From positions 42,882,597 to 42,946,596 of the forward strand of contig JAJKFL010000039.1 in the NCBI GenBank assembly GCA_021186555.1: 64,000 nucleotides of DNA, in the 5' to 3' direction. The notes below the pieces were generated by a model. It was given only the letters and a program-made list of their open reading frames with translations. It ran no database searches and was not told the origin of the DNA. Position 1 is the stretch's first letter. The number at the start of each line of letters is the position of its first letter. Positions 32,499-43,505 of the stretch are shown here, piece after piece. The DNA is from Reticulitermes speratus. Taxonomy: Eukaryota > Arthropoda > Insecta > Blattodea > Rhinotermitidae. Both the position numbers and the translations under genes were made by a program.

Positions 32499-34871
32499 GT
32501 TTGCTGTCAAAAGTTGACAGTGCGGACTGTACCTGTAAATATCGTACAGTTTGTTGTGTAAAGTTGACTGTGCTGACTGTACCTGTAAATATCGTACAGT
32601 TTGTTGTGTAAAGTTGACTGTGCGGACTGTACCTGTAAATATCGTACGGTTTGTTGTGTAAAGTTGACGTGTACGGACTGTATCTGTAAATATCGTGCGG
32701 TTTGTTGTGTAAAGTTGACGTGTACGGACTGTACCTGTAAATATCGTACAGTTTGTTGTGTAAAGTTGACTGTGCGGACTGTACCTGTAAATATCGTACA
32801 GTTTGTTGTGTAAAGTTGACTGTGCGGACTGTACCTGTAAATATCGTACAGTTTGTTGTGTAAAGTTGACAGTGCGGACTGTACCTGTAAATATCGTACA
32901 GTTTGTTGTGTAAAGTTGACAGTGCGGACTGTACCTGTAAATATCGTACAGTTTGTTGTGTAAAGTTGACAGTGCGGACTGTACCTGTAAATATCGTACA
33001 GTTTGTTGTGTAAAGTTGACAGTGCGGACTGTACCTGTAAATATCGTACAGTTTGTTGTGTAAAGTTGACAGTGCGGACTGTACCTGTAAATATCGTACA
33101 GTTTGTTGTGTAAAGTTGACTGTGCGGACTGTACCTGTAAATATCGTACAGTTTGTTGTGTAAAGTTGACTGTGCGGACTGTACCTGTAAATATCGTACA
33201 GTTTGTTGTGTAAAGTTGACACGTGCGGACTGTACCTGTAAATATCGTACAGTTTGTTGTGTAAAGTTGACACGTGCGGACTGTACCTGTAAATATCGTA
33301 CAGTTTGTTGTGTAAAGTTGACTGTGCGGACTGTACCTGTAAATATCGTACAGTTTGTTGTGTAAAGTTGACACGTGCGGACTGTACCTGTAAATATCGT
33401 ACAGTTTGTTGTGTAAAGTTGACTGTGCGGACTGTACCTGTAAATATCGTACAGTTTGTTGTGTAAAGTTGACTGTGTGACTGTACCTGTAAATATCGTA
33501 CAGTTTGTTGTGTAAAGTTGACTGTGCGGACTGTACCTGTAAATATCGTACAGTTTGTTGTGTAAAGTTGACTGTGCGGACTGTACCTGTAAATATCGTA
33601 CAGTTTGTTGTGTAAAGTTGACTGTGCGGACTGTACCTGTAAATATCGTACAGTTTGTTGTGTAAAGTTGACACGTGCGGACTGTACCTGTAAATATCGT
33701 ACAGTTTGTTGTGTAAAGTTGACTGTGCGGACTGTACCTGTAAATATCGTACAGTTTGTTGTGTAAAGTTGACTGTGCGGACTGTACCTGTAAATCGTAC
33801 AGTTTGTTGTGTAAAGTTGACAGTGCGGACTGTACCTGTAAATATCGTACAGTTTGTTGTGTAAAGTTGACTGTGCGACTGTACCTGTAAATATCGTACA
33901 GTTTGTTGTGTAAAGTTGACAGTGCGGACTGTACCTGTAAATATCGTACAGTTTTGTTGTGTAAAGTTGACTGTGCGGACTGTACCTGTAAATATCGTAC
34001 AGTTTGTTGTGTAAAGTTGACTGTGCGACTGTACCTGTAAATATCGTACAGTTTGTTGTGTAAAGTTGACAGTGCGGACTGTACCTGTAAATATCGTACA
34101 GTTTGTTGTGTAAAGTTGACACGTGCGGACTGTATCTGTAAATATCGTACAGTTTGTTGTGTAAAGTTGACAGTGCGGACTGTACCTGTAAATATCGTAC
34201 AGTTTGTTGTGTAAAGTTGACTGTGCGGACTGTACCTGTAAATATCGTACAGTTTGTTGTGTAAAGTTGACTGTGCGGACTACTGTACTCGTTAAATATG
34301 TCGACTACGTTAGTTGTTGTGTAAAGTTGACTGTGCTGACTGTACCTGTAAATATCGTACAGTTTGTTGTGTAAAGTTGACTGTGCTGACTGTACCTGTA
34401 AATATCGTACAGTTTGTTGTGTAAAGTTGACTGTGCTGACTGTACCTGTAAATATCGTACAGTTTGTTGTGTAAAGTTGACTGTGCGGACTGTACCTGTA
34501 AATATCGTACAGTTTGTTGTGTAAAGTTGACTGTGCTGACTGTACCTGTAAATATCGTACAGTTTGTTGTGTAAAGTTGACTGTGCTGACTGTACCTGTA
34601 AATATCGTACAGTTTGTTGTGTAAAGTTGACTGTGCGGACTGTACCTGTAAATATCGTACAGTTTGTTGTGTAAAGTTGACTGTGCTGACTGTACCTGTA
34701 AATATCGTACAGTTTGTTGTGTAAAGTTGACTGTGCTGACTGTACCTGTAAATATCGTACAGTTTGTTGTGTAAAGTTGACTGTGCGGACTGTACCTGTA
34801 AATAACGTACAGTTTGTTGTGTAAAGTTGACTGTGCGGACTGTACCTGTAAATATCGTACATTTTGTTGTG
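32499..34871. repeat. 50-bp satellite array, about 47 copies
   Basis: The unit ACTGTGCGGACTGTACCTGT..ATATCGTACAG..TTGTGTAAAGTTG is 50 bp (for example 33481 to 33531). Variants GACAGTGCGG, GACACGTGCGG and GACTGTGCTGAC cluster regionally. AGTGCGG runs at 32870-33110 and TGTGCTGAC at 34330-34740, which shows local homogenisation. No minus-strand frame has stops, so the 821-codon open frame is a by-product. Confidence 0.96.
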
Positions 34872-35002
34872 CCGTAAATGTTATTAACATAAGGCGTGTT
34901 TATGTATATATGTTATTTGTATTGCACCTTATCACGTCAAGTCGAATTTCCGAATTATCCGAAATTTTGCTTATCCGAAATCGGGTCCGCCCCCTTTATT
35001 TA

Positions 35003-35022
35003 GGATAATCGAGGTTCTACTG
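35003..35022 (-). repeat. Right terminal inverted repeat
   Basis: It is the reverse complement of the left terminus and is followed by TA. Confidence 0.85.
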
Positions 35023-35024
35023 TA

Positions 35025-35168
35025 TTTCCACATAAAGCAGTGACACCTTAAAAACGGCTTTAAAATTGTTGTAATTAAATATAGTTAATTACTTCCAGAT
35101 GGAATGTTGACGTAGGTCAGTGACGTTCGGCCTTAGATGTTGCTGTATTTACCTTAACTGGACACGTG
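35025..35168. other. Short interval, nothing recognised
   Basis: It lies between the TIR element and a SINE A fragment. Confidence 0.4.
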
Positions 35169-35311
35169 TTGTACAATGGCTACCGCGTCATTACCGGGGG
35201 TAAAGCGGCCGGGGCGTGGTGTTGACCACCAACCCCCATCTAGCGCCGAGGTTAAAGAAGGAGTAGAGCTTTACCTCTACTCCCCTCTGGGCCTTCGTGG
35301 CCTGTTCTAGG
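35169..35311 (+). mobile_element. SINE family A 3' fragment
   Basis: It starts TGTACAATGGCTACC and continues GGGGGTAAAGCGGCCGGGG, TAGCGCCGAGGTTAAAG and CTCTGGGCCTTCGTGGCC, without the tRNA head or the (CTTTAC)n tail. Confidence 0.8.
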
Positions 35312-35607
35312 TTGCTGTATTTACGTTACGTTGACAAGTATTACCAACTACAACAATGTAATGTTGCCCTCACTGTTAAGTCTCGCTCAGAGCTGTCTGG
35401 TAGCGCACATAGACACAGCATGTCGCCTGTTGCATTGGCCTATGTACACGGCGTAGCTCTGCAAGTATCTGCACTGACGTCTGGAAGGCTAACTTCAGTG
35501 CTTAAAGGGCTACAGGCATTTGTTTATTTAACGACGTCAGTAGCTCAGACTATATAGCGTCGAATGGAGAAGGACTGATGAATAATGAATTGCAAGTGTG
35601 CAGGGGA
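35312..35607. other. Intervening sequence, nothing recognised
   Basis: An 86-codon frame (35297-35557) overlaps the SINE edge and has no recognisable motif. Confidence 0.4.
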
Positions 35608-36080
35608 TGTGGTGTTGCTTAATTGGGGGATTGTGTGTTGGCTTAATTGGATTTGTGTTGGGCTTTATTGGATTTGTGTTGGCTTAGTTGGATTTGTGTT
35701 GGCTTTAATTTGTTGTATTTGTGTTGGCTTAATTGGATTTGTGTTGGCTTAGTTGGATTTGTGTTGGCTTAGTTGGATTTGTTTGGCTTAATTGGATTTG
35801 TGTTGGCTTAGTTGGATGTGGTGTTGGCTTAATTGGATTTGTGTTGGCTTAATTGGATTTGTGTTGGCTTAGTTGGATTTGTGTTGGCTTAATTGGATTT
35901 GTGTTGGCTTAGTTGGATTTGTGTTGGCTTAGTTGGATTTGTGTTGGCTTAATTGGATTTGTGTTGGCTTAGTTGGATGTGGTGTTGGCTTAATTGGATT
36001 TGTGTTGGCTTAATTGGATTTGTGTTGGCTTAGTTGGATTTGTGTTGGCTTAATTGGATGTGTTGGTTTAATTGGATTTG
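35608..36080. repeat. 20-bp minisatellite, about 23 copies
   Basis: The unit GTGTTGGCTTAATTGGATTT alternates with an AGTTGG variant. Two GGATGTGGTGTTGG variants at about 35815 and 35975 suggest a duplicated block of about 160 bp. Confidence 0.93.
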
Positions 36081-36130
36081 CCGAGGAATTTTTTGAAAGG
36101 GCAATTTGACTCCGAAATTAATATAGAGCT

Positions 36131-36380
36131 CTTTTTTTTTCAATGACTCGACAGCCCCCTTGGGGGCCTAGGTCTCCTCATTATCGATGTTTCACGATCA
36201 CACTCAGACACACCACACTCGGTAGAACTCTGGACGAGTGATCAGCCCGTCGCAGAGACCTCAACCTGACAACACACAACACTCACAACAGACAGACATA
36301 CATGCCCACATTCGAACCCACAATCCCAGAAAGCGAGCGGCCGTAGACCCACGCCTTAGACCGCACGGCCACTGGGATCG
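36131..36380 (-). mobile_element. SINE family B copy, minus strand
   Basis: Poly-T, then CAATGACTCGACAGCC, CACACTCGGTAGAAC and GACAGACATACATGCCC, with a damaged B box (CATTCGAACCC, upstream CGGCGGG lost) and head CACGGCCACTGGGATCG. Confidence 0.82.
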
Positions 36381-36420
36381 AATAATGTAGAGCATAAAGA
36401 TATGTATTTTTATTTATCTA

Positions 36421-36692
36421 TTGAAGGGCCCCGCAGCAGATGCTACTGACGCACCGCAGCCAAGGCTTATTGTGCAGCCTGTGATGAAGATGAAGAACTG
36501 GTTTCTGCTTTTCCGTTTTAATGGGGCACCGGTAGAATGAAATTGACAGGGGAAAACTGAAGTACTGAGGGAAAATCCTGTCCCAGTGCCACTTTGTCCA
36601 CCATGAATCCCACATGGACCGACCTGGGATCGAACCCGGGCCTCCGCGGTGTGAGAGGCCGGTGACTGACGGCCTGAGCCATGGCACGGCCA
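36421..36692 (-). mobile_element. SINE family D, most complete copy, minus strand
   Basis: On the minus strand the head GGCCGTGCCATGGCTCAGGC runs into B box GGGTTCGATCCCAGG. The body has CATGTGGGATTCATGG, AAAGTGGCACTGGG, CAGTTTTCCCCTGTC, TCATTCTACCGGTGCCCC, CTTCATCTTCATCAC and GTAGCATCTGCTGCGGGG. The 98-codon frame across it is incidental. Confidence 0.8.
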
Positions 36693-37444
36693 TGTACATA
36701 TATATGTGTGTCACGTGTCTTTTATTTCACTAATACAGAGACAGTAGAATAGCATGGCGATGTGTCTTACTGTGACTGCAAAAGTTACAGCATCAAACAA
36801 TTTTTGTTTTGAGACATCAGTAATCCAGCCTCAAACAGTTGTTGATTTGGGGCCGCTGTAACTGAGCCTCAAACAGGTGTTATTTAAAGACGTCTGTAAT
36901 TTTCAATGACCTTCTCCAAACTCACCGGAGGGGAACACTGTCGACATCGGACGCAAGCGAAATTAGCCACGGGCAAAATATGCAAAAACACTGTCTAAAC
37001 ACTTCCCAGAACTTATGCCGCTTCATCAAAGGTTCTTCCTAAAATAGTCGAAGGTTGAGTCCAACTTTCTTCGCATTGAAAGTCTGGATTTTCCTAATTT
37101 CCATTTCGAAGAATAAATGTTGAAATTTGTAAGTTCCTGTGGTGCGATCTATGCAGATCGAGTTTCTGCCTCACAGTTAACACACTGCGACTTCATTACC
37201 AAGACAAATCATTTTATTTTATTTTAGGCAAAAGATAAATATTTATTCAGAGAGTCAAACGAATCGTAAATACATTGTATAGTCAGAGTGTGTAGATGTA
37301 TTTGTTAAAGCAGATCGTACAGACAGCAGCGCCCTTTAAACCAATAGATATAAAAGTGTGGTTCGCGCACCCGTATTTCTGGCTGGGGCTTATGCGAGAT
37401 AGAAGAAAAATGTTTTGTTGAAAACTGTTAACATTTGAGTGTAT
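36693..37444. other. Intervening sequence, nothing recognised
   Basis: AT-rich with a loose repetition of CAGCCTCAAACAGTTGTT-like text (36830-36880). No family is assigned. Confidence 0.4.
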
Positions 37445-37455
37445 GTCTGTCTTTA
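37445..37455. repeat. Target-site duplication of the 37.5-kb SINE C, left
   Basis: GTCTGTCTTTA matches 37796-37806 exactly. Confidence 0.88.
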
Positions 37456-37795
37456 AAGGTAAAGGTAAAGGTAAAGGTAACCGTAAAGGTAAAGCTATCC
37501 CATTACAGTCCTGGACAGGCCCTTAGGGTTCCAGGAGGTTGAGGCTCACAGATTTATAGACAATCGGCACATGAAGGTGGTAAGGTTGTCAGCCCTACGC
37601 ACCGGCTGCCTTTACCCCCCAGGAAATACTCCTGGTACTCATTTCTGTTAGAGGCTGTGTCGACCCCAGGGCCACAGTGCGACCGGAAGGATTATGTCAA
37701 TGAAAAATTGCAATGACACCATCGGGAATCGAACCCGCGACCTTCCGGCTTGTAGCGCAGTGCCTCAACCAACTGCAACACTGCGTGCCCCCTCA
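37456..37795 (-). mobile_element. SINE family C, full length with target-site duplication
   Basis: The minus-strand head is GGGGCACGCAGTGTTGCAGT, with B box GCGGGTTCGATTCCCGAT. The full body is followed by (CTTTAC)n, seen as (GTAAAG)n at 37457-37493. The 11-bp duplication GTCTGTCTTTA lies at 37445-37455 and 37796-37806 with no mismatch, so the insert is recent relative to its neighbours. Confidence 0.92.
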
Positions 37796-37806
37796 GTCTG
37801 TCTTTA
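37796..37806. repeat. Target-site duplication of the 37.5-kb SINE C, right
   Basis: This is the exact partner of 37445-37455. Confidence 0.88.
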
Positions 37807-38702
37807 GTAACGACATAACACGGCAGAGATTCTGCGCAGTGGAGAGGCAAAATTTCTTCTGTTAGGTTTTCATAGTTTTAGTTTTATCTATATGAGTGCT
37901 GGGAAGAACAGTTTTTGTAATAAAGGTTTTATATTTACTTAAAAAAGATTTTCAGTTTAAAGACGTTCCTTTTTGTAATAATTCGAAAGTGAAATGTAAC
38001 TTCAAATTTTGTCTTAGAGGTCCGCTATTTGAGATAACTTTTGAGGGTGCCCGCAGAATTGGTGAAATTTAATGAAGGGTCCATTCTGTCCTTATCTTCA
38101 GGGGTTAGGTATCTTTTTGGGTAGCTTGACTCTGAAAAGAAGGCATTACTTTCCTCCGAAAGGTCGGAACAACTCAGTCAACGACACTGCGTCACATCCC
38201 AGAAGAATTTGAGTCCTCAGACGTGTTTAGCCCGTAGATTCAATACTTGAACCTGTGGTCACATTACCATATGGAAAGTGTTTTCATGGTACCTGCTGCC
38301 TTCTGTTTGCACTTTCTATGTCTGCGGTCCGGCAACTGTCACTTGTTTTCGTTACTGACTAGGCTGATTTCACAGGGCCCCACTTTTGGCGTGATTCCTG
38401 CTGTAATGATGATATTTGTAGTGACAGGCACGACGTGCGTCACGGTCACGTTACCGCCATGCTAAACTTAATTCGGCAATCAGCCTGCTTCAAAATATTT
38501 AAACATTTAAATTTCAAGGACCAAAAGTATGCCTGTTGTTATCGCATGTTACTGCAAATTTGCTGCAATCCATAATCTTACAATGGTCGTGGAATTACGT
38601 CTGTTGGGAGTACAGTCACAACTGCTGTTGTCGGATACTGACAGACATGTAGGTGCAGTGTAATGCTTTGCACGATAAAATTAACTTCTATTATATAAAA
38701 AT
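37807..38702. other. Intervening sequence with retroelement-like debris
   Basis: At 38130-38215 the text GACTCTGAAAAGAAGGC...CTCCGAAAGGTCGGAAC, followed by CATCCCAGAAGAATTTGAGT, looks like a decayed relative of the CTGAAGATG..CGAAACGTCGG block. Nothing else is recognised. Confidence 0.35.
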
Positions 38703-39431
38703 AAGTCCGTACCGCGCAGTAAACACACTCCGTCTCAGTTATACAAACCAGTCAGTTAATGTTGTACAGTGAAATAATCGCTGTTTGTTCTGAGATCCAC
38801 ACAAAACACATAAATACAGTCCGTACCGCGCAGTAAACACACTCCGTCTCTGTTATACAAACCAGTCAGTTAATGTTGTACAGTGAAATAATCGCTGTTT
38901 GTTCTGAGATCCACACAAAACACATAAATACAGTCCGTACCGCGCAGTAAACACACTCCGTCTCAGTTATACAAACCAGTCAGTTAATGTTGTACAGTGA
39001 AATAATGCTGTTTGTTCTGAGATCCACACAAAACACATAAATACAGTCCGTACCGCGCAGTAAACACACTCCGTCTCAGTTATACAAACCAGTCAGTTAA
39101 TGTTGTACAGTGAAATAATCGCTGTTTGTTCTGAGATCCACAAAAACACATAAATACAGTCCGTAGGCAGAAACTAAATCGTTCAGTTACAAACATGGTG
39201 TACAGTATATAATGGCTTTTGTTGAATACAAAACAATAAATCAGTCCGTACCGCGCAGTAAACACACTCCGTCTCAGTTATACAAACCAGTCAGTTAATG
39301 CTGTACAGTGAAATAATCGCTGTTTGTTCTGAGATCCACACAAAACACATAAATACACTGTTGGGCAGAACGTAGAATTGTTGAATGTTAAAATGGGTGG
39401 TACATATAGTAACCACTGGGCTTGAAGGGTT
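38703..39431 (-). mobile_element. T114 copy 6, minus strand, with a foreign insert
   Basis: Five 114-bp monomers and a head ending CCACTGGGCTTGAAGGGTTAA lie on the minus strand. Between 39165 and 39240 the array is interrupted by about 75 bp unlike the monomer (GGCAGAAACTAAATCG...ACAAAACAATAAATC). The plus-strand left flank (TATATAAAAATAAGTCCG) matches the TATTTATATATAAT linker of the tandem copies. Confidence 0.85.
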
Positions 39432-39910
39432 AATGTACGAGTTGTACATAAATATTCCGCCGACGGACCAGTCAAGCACACCCGACAGACAACATCTTAA
39501 GCTGTACATGAGTATCGGTTGTTCTGGATCCAACAATTAAGTACATGTCCAACAGCTAGTCACACACTGTTCCTTATACTACAAGCTACTGTACAGTGAA
39601 ATAATCGCTGTTTGTTCTGAGATCCACACAAAACACATAAATACACTGTGTGGGCAGAACGTAGCATTGTTGAATGTTAAATGTGGTGGTACATAGAGTA
39701 ACCACTGGGCTGTGAAGGGTTAATGTGCACGAAGCTTGTGGCATCTATCAACAATATTCCGCCGACAATGGACCAGATCTTTAGTAGCACGCGCCGACAG
39801 AAACATCTTTGAAACCAGGTGAGCGAGTTCGGTACAGGATGTCCAACAATTAAGTAACCATGTCAACAGCTACGTCACTTCACCTGTGTTCCCTTGATAC
39901 TTACAAGCCA
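39432..39910. repeat. Diverged tandem duplication of T114 head plus flank
   Basis: The flank after the first head (CCGCCGACGGACCAGTCAAG.., CCAACAATTAAGTACATGTC) recurs in decayed form after the second head (CCGCCGACAATGGACCAGAT.., CCAACAATTAAGTAACCATG). The duplicate is about 300 bp away and carries many indels. Confidence 0.65.
39588..39722 (-). mobile_element. T114 copy 7: partial monomer plus head, minus strand
   Basis: CTGTACAGTGAAATAATCGC runs through to CCACTGGGCTGTGAAGGGTTAA. It contains about half a monomer and one head, inside the duplication above. Confidence 0.82.
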
Positions 39911-40560
39911 CAAATTGAACCCCGTGCAGACAGCTGTCGGCATTTATTTCTTTGTACTGTGCGTTGAATAATTTTGGTACCGGTATTTATTTGTATTGGG
40001 CTGTATTTGGAATTACCTGAGTTGTGGAAACGAAAAAGAAAGGTGGAAAATTATAGTAATTAGAAGCGGAGACAGTCGGCCGTAGCTAACATTCTGGGTA
40101 GAAGCTCACTGTTTGTACTGTCATCCACAAAGTTAAAACTGTCCGTTTTGAGACAAGCTGACTCAAATCACTAGAGTGGAAGGCCATCAGATTTCCTCAT
40201 GAAAATTTTGCCTGTACAAATTTTGTCCTGTGTTATGGCACTTGTCTGCAGACGGACACTGACATACAGGAAGAGCATGTGGTCCGTACCTTAAGGGTTA
40301 CTTAGCTAGTACAAAACGTAAGGTTGTACGTGCAGAAGGAAATCGAGAAAGGCTCAGTTAACGCGGTCAGCATATAGTCACTTTCTGTCTCAGTTCTTTT
40401 TAACCCCTGAAACCCTGAAGATAAAGGCACTGTGAGCCTCTAGCAAACTGACGCAACGTCGTGTCCCAGTATTTGGCTGTTGTTGGCGCGTGGCTGAACA
40501 GGCAAGCCGGTAACAGGGCAGCAACGACAAGCGTTTTGTATCTGTTGCAAAAAGTCCACA
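39911..40560. other. Intervening sequence, nothing firm
   Basis: CCCTGAAGATAAAGGCACTG at about 40412 recalls the hairpin-core block but lacks CGAAAC. Otherwise unrecognised. Confidence 0.35.
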
Positions 40561-40985
40561 GTTACTGCAGCTATCAATGTGCTCACAATACAGTAAATGT
40601 TTTTGAAAGAGGTATAACGCTGCCTGGCCGTTCATAGGTGAGCCTAGCAGCGACCACGTCGTGCCGACTGCAGCTATCAATGTGCCACAATACAGTAAAT
40701 GTTTTTGAAAGAGGTATAACGCTGCCTGGCCGTTCATAGGTGAGCCTAGCAGCGACCACGTCGTGCCGACTGCAGCTATCAAGTGTGCTCACAATACAGT
40801 AAAGTTTTTGAAGAGGTATAACGTGTTCTGGACCGTACTAGGTGAAGTAAGCAGCGACCAGTCGTGCCGATGCAGCTATCATGTGCTCACATACGTAATG
40901 TTTTTGAAAAGGTATAACGATGCTGGCGTTCATAGGTGAGCTAGCAGCGACCAAGCGTGCCGACTGCAGCTCGTGTTGCCTGGTA
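40561..40985. repeat. 103-bp tandem repeat, four copies with increasing decay
   Basis: GCAGCTATCAATGTG starts at 40567, 40670 and 40772, with a fourth degenerate copy after about 40871. Units carry ACAATACAGTAAATG, AAGAGGTATAACGCTG and GCAGCGACCACGTCGTGCCG. Copies 1 and 2 are nearly identical, while copies 3 and 4 have many single-base deletions. Confidence 0.88.
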
Positions 40986-40989
40986 ATGC

Positions 40990-41195
40990 AAGGTAAAGTT
41001 TCACCAGAACGGCATGAAGGCCCGAGGGGTAGAGGTATAGCTTATCTTCTTACCTGGGACTAGTGGGGGCAACGCCAAGCCGGCCGCTTTACCCCGGAAT
41101 GACCGCACCCATTGTACAGAGCGGGCTGAGTGCGGAACTCGCCCACCGGATCCTATCCCGACTGTCCAGCCTTGCGAGTGCTATACCAGCTTGTA
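40990..41195 (-). mobile_element. SINE family A, highly decayed, minus strand
   Basis: The order of SINE A blocks is kept on the minus strand: GCTGGTATAGCACTCGC, GGTGGGCGAG, TGTACAATGGGTGCGG, TCATTCCGGGGTAAAGCGG and GGGCCTTCATGCC. Indels are frequent. Confidence 0.65.
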
Positions 41196-41382
41196 ACCCA
41201 GAGCAACAAAGTGTGTCGCTAACAGAGCTGGTCACTGCGGAGCAATGCGGTACTACATCCGGGTTGTAGCCACATAAGGTCATGGTCAGAGTATCATGTA
41301 GTGGACATACACTGTGCTAATTAGTTCTTTAAAACGTATTGGCAACGGTAAGAAGCACCTGCCTTGACATTCAGTACACTAC

Positions 41383-43505
41383 GTTCTGCCCACACAGTGT
41401 ATTTATGTGTTTTGTGTGGATCTCAGAACAAACAGCGATTATTTCACTGTACAACATTAACTGACTGGTTTGTATAACTGAGACGGAGTGTGTTTACTGC
41501 GCGGTACGGACTGTATTTATGTGTTTTGTGTGGATCTCAGAACAAACAGCGATTATTTCACTGTACAACATTAACTGACTGGTTTGTATAACTGAGACGG
41601 AGTGTGTTTACTGCGAGGTACGGACAGTATTTATATATAATGTATATTAACCCTCTAAAGCCCAGTGGTTACTATATGTACCACCAGTTTAACATTCACA
41701 AATTCCACGTTCTGCCCACACAGTGTATTTATGTGTTTTGTGTGGATCTCAGAACAAACAGCGATTATTTCACTGTACAACATTAACTGACTGGTTTGTA
41801 TAACTGAGACGGAGTGTGTTTACTGCGCAGTACGGACTGTATTTATGTGTTTTGTGTGGATCTCAGAACAAACAGCGATTATTTCACTGTACAGCATTAA
41901 CTGACTGGTTTGTATAACTGAGACGGAGTGTGTTTACTGCGAGGTACGGACTGTATTTATATATAATGTATATTAACCCTCTAAAGCCCAGTGGTTACTA
42001 TATGTACCACCAGTTTAACATTCACAAATTCCACGTTCTGCCCACACAGTGTATTTATGTGTTTTGTGTGGATCTCAGAACAAACAGCGATTATTTCACT
42101 GTACAACATTAACTGACTGGTTTGTATAACTGAGACGGAGTGTGTTTACTGCGCAGTACGGACTGTATTTATGTGTTTTGTGTGGATCTCAGAACAAACA
42201 GCGATTATTTCACTGTACAGCATTAACTGACTGGTTTGTATAACTGAGACGGAGTTTGTTTACTGCGCGGTACGGACTGTATTTATGTGTTTTGTGTGGA
42301 TCTCAGAACAAACAGCGATTATTTCACTGTACAGCATTAACTGACTGGTTTGTATAACTGAGACGGAGTGTGTTTACTGCGCGGTACGGACTGTATTTAT
42401 GTGTTTTGTGTGGATCTCAGAACAAACAGCGATTATTGCACTGTACAACATTAACTTATTGGTTTGTATAACTGAGACGGAGTGTGTTTACTGCGCGGTA
42501 CGGACTGTATTTATGTGTTTTGTGTGGATCTCAGAACAAACAGCGATTATTTCACTGTACAGCATTAACTGACTGGTTTGTATAACTGAGACGGAGTGTG
42601 TTTACTGCGCGGTACGGACTGTATTTATGTGTTTTGTGTGGATCTCAGAACAAACAGCGATTATTGCACTGTACAACATTAACTTATTGGTTTGTATAAC
42701 TGAGACGGAGTGTGTTTACTGCGAGGTACGGACTGTATTTATATATAATGTATATTAACCCTCTAAAGCCCAGTGGTTACTATATGTACCACCAGTTTAA
42801 CATTCACAAATTCCACGTTCTGCCCACACAGTGTATTTATGTGTTTTGTGTTGATCTCAGAACAAACAGCGATTATTTCACTGTACAACATTAACTGACT
42901 GGTTTGTATAACTGAGACGGAGTTTGTTTACTGCGCGGTACGGACTGTATTTATGTGTTTTGTGTGGATCTCAGAACAAACAGCGATTATTTCACTGTAC
43001 AACATTAACTTATTGGTTTGTATAACTGAGACGGAGTGTGTTTACTGCGAGGTACGGACTGTATTTATATATAATGTATATTAACCTTCTAAAGCCCAGT
43101 GGTTACTATATGTACCACCAGTTTAACATTCACAAATTCCACGTTCTGCCCACACAGTGTATTTATGTGTTTTGTGTGGATCTCAGAACAAACACCGATT
43201 ATTTCACTGTACAACATTAATTGACTGGTTTGTATAACTGAGACGGAGTGTGTTTACTGCGCGGTACGGACTGTATTTATGTGTTTTGTGTGGATCTCAG
43301 AACAAACACCGATTATTTCACTGTACAACATTAACTGACTGGTTTGTATAACTGAGACGGAGTGTGTTTACTGCGAGGTACGGACTGTATTTATATATAA
43401 TGTATATTAACCCTCTAAAGCCCAGTGGTCACTATATGTACCATCAGTTTAACATTCAACAATTCTACATTCTGCCCACATAGTGTATTTACGTGTTGCT
43501 TGTGA
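41383..43505 (+). mobile_element. T114 composite array copy 5
   Basis: It starts inside a head (CTACGTTCTGCCCACAC). Whole-element junctions at 41651, 41977, 42759, 43085 and 43411 are spaced 326, 782, 326 and 326 bp, fitting 212 + 114k (k = 1, 5, 1, 1). Heads here share ATTCACAAATTCCACG, unlike the 22-24 kb array, so expansion was local. The last head fades out near 43505 (GTGTTGCTTGTGATTCCC). Confidence 0.9.

Larger units (their letters stand above)
32380..35022. mobile_element. pogo/Tigger-like TIR element filled by a 50-bp satellite
   Basis: The left terminus CAGTAGAACCTCGGTTATCC (32380-32399) and the right terminus (35003-35022) are inverted repeats over 20 bp with one mismatch. Both are flanked by TA (32378-32379 and 35023-35024). 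Subterminal CCGAA/TTATCCGAA motifs occur on both sides. Between them lie about 47 copies of a 50-bp unit and no transposase. The termini and TA duplication are the hallmarks of pogo-group Tc1/mariner elements, so this looks like a non-autonomous derivative expanded internally. Confidence 0.8.

Noticed and set aside
32425..34890. 821-codon minus-strand open frame, the longest in the window
   Set aside because: It is the 50-bp satellite read through three rotating frames. The unit has no stop in any minus frame and the protein is a cyclic repeat of the same peptides.
22835..43220. Recurrent 60-90-codon frame (MYINPLKPSGYY...DYFTVQH) in T114 heads
   Set aside because: It recurs because the DNA is nearly identical between heads. 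I see no sign of codon-level constraint, and single-base changes alter the frame in other heads.
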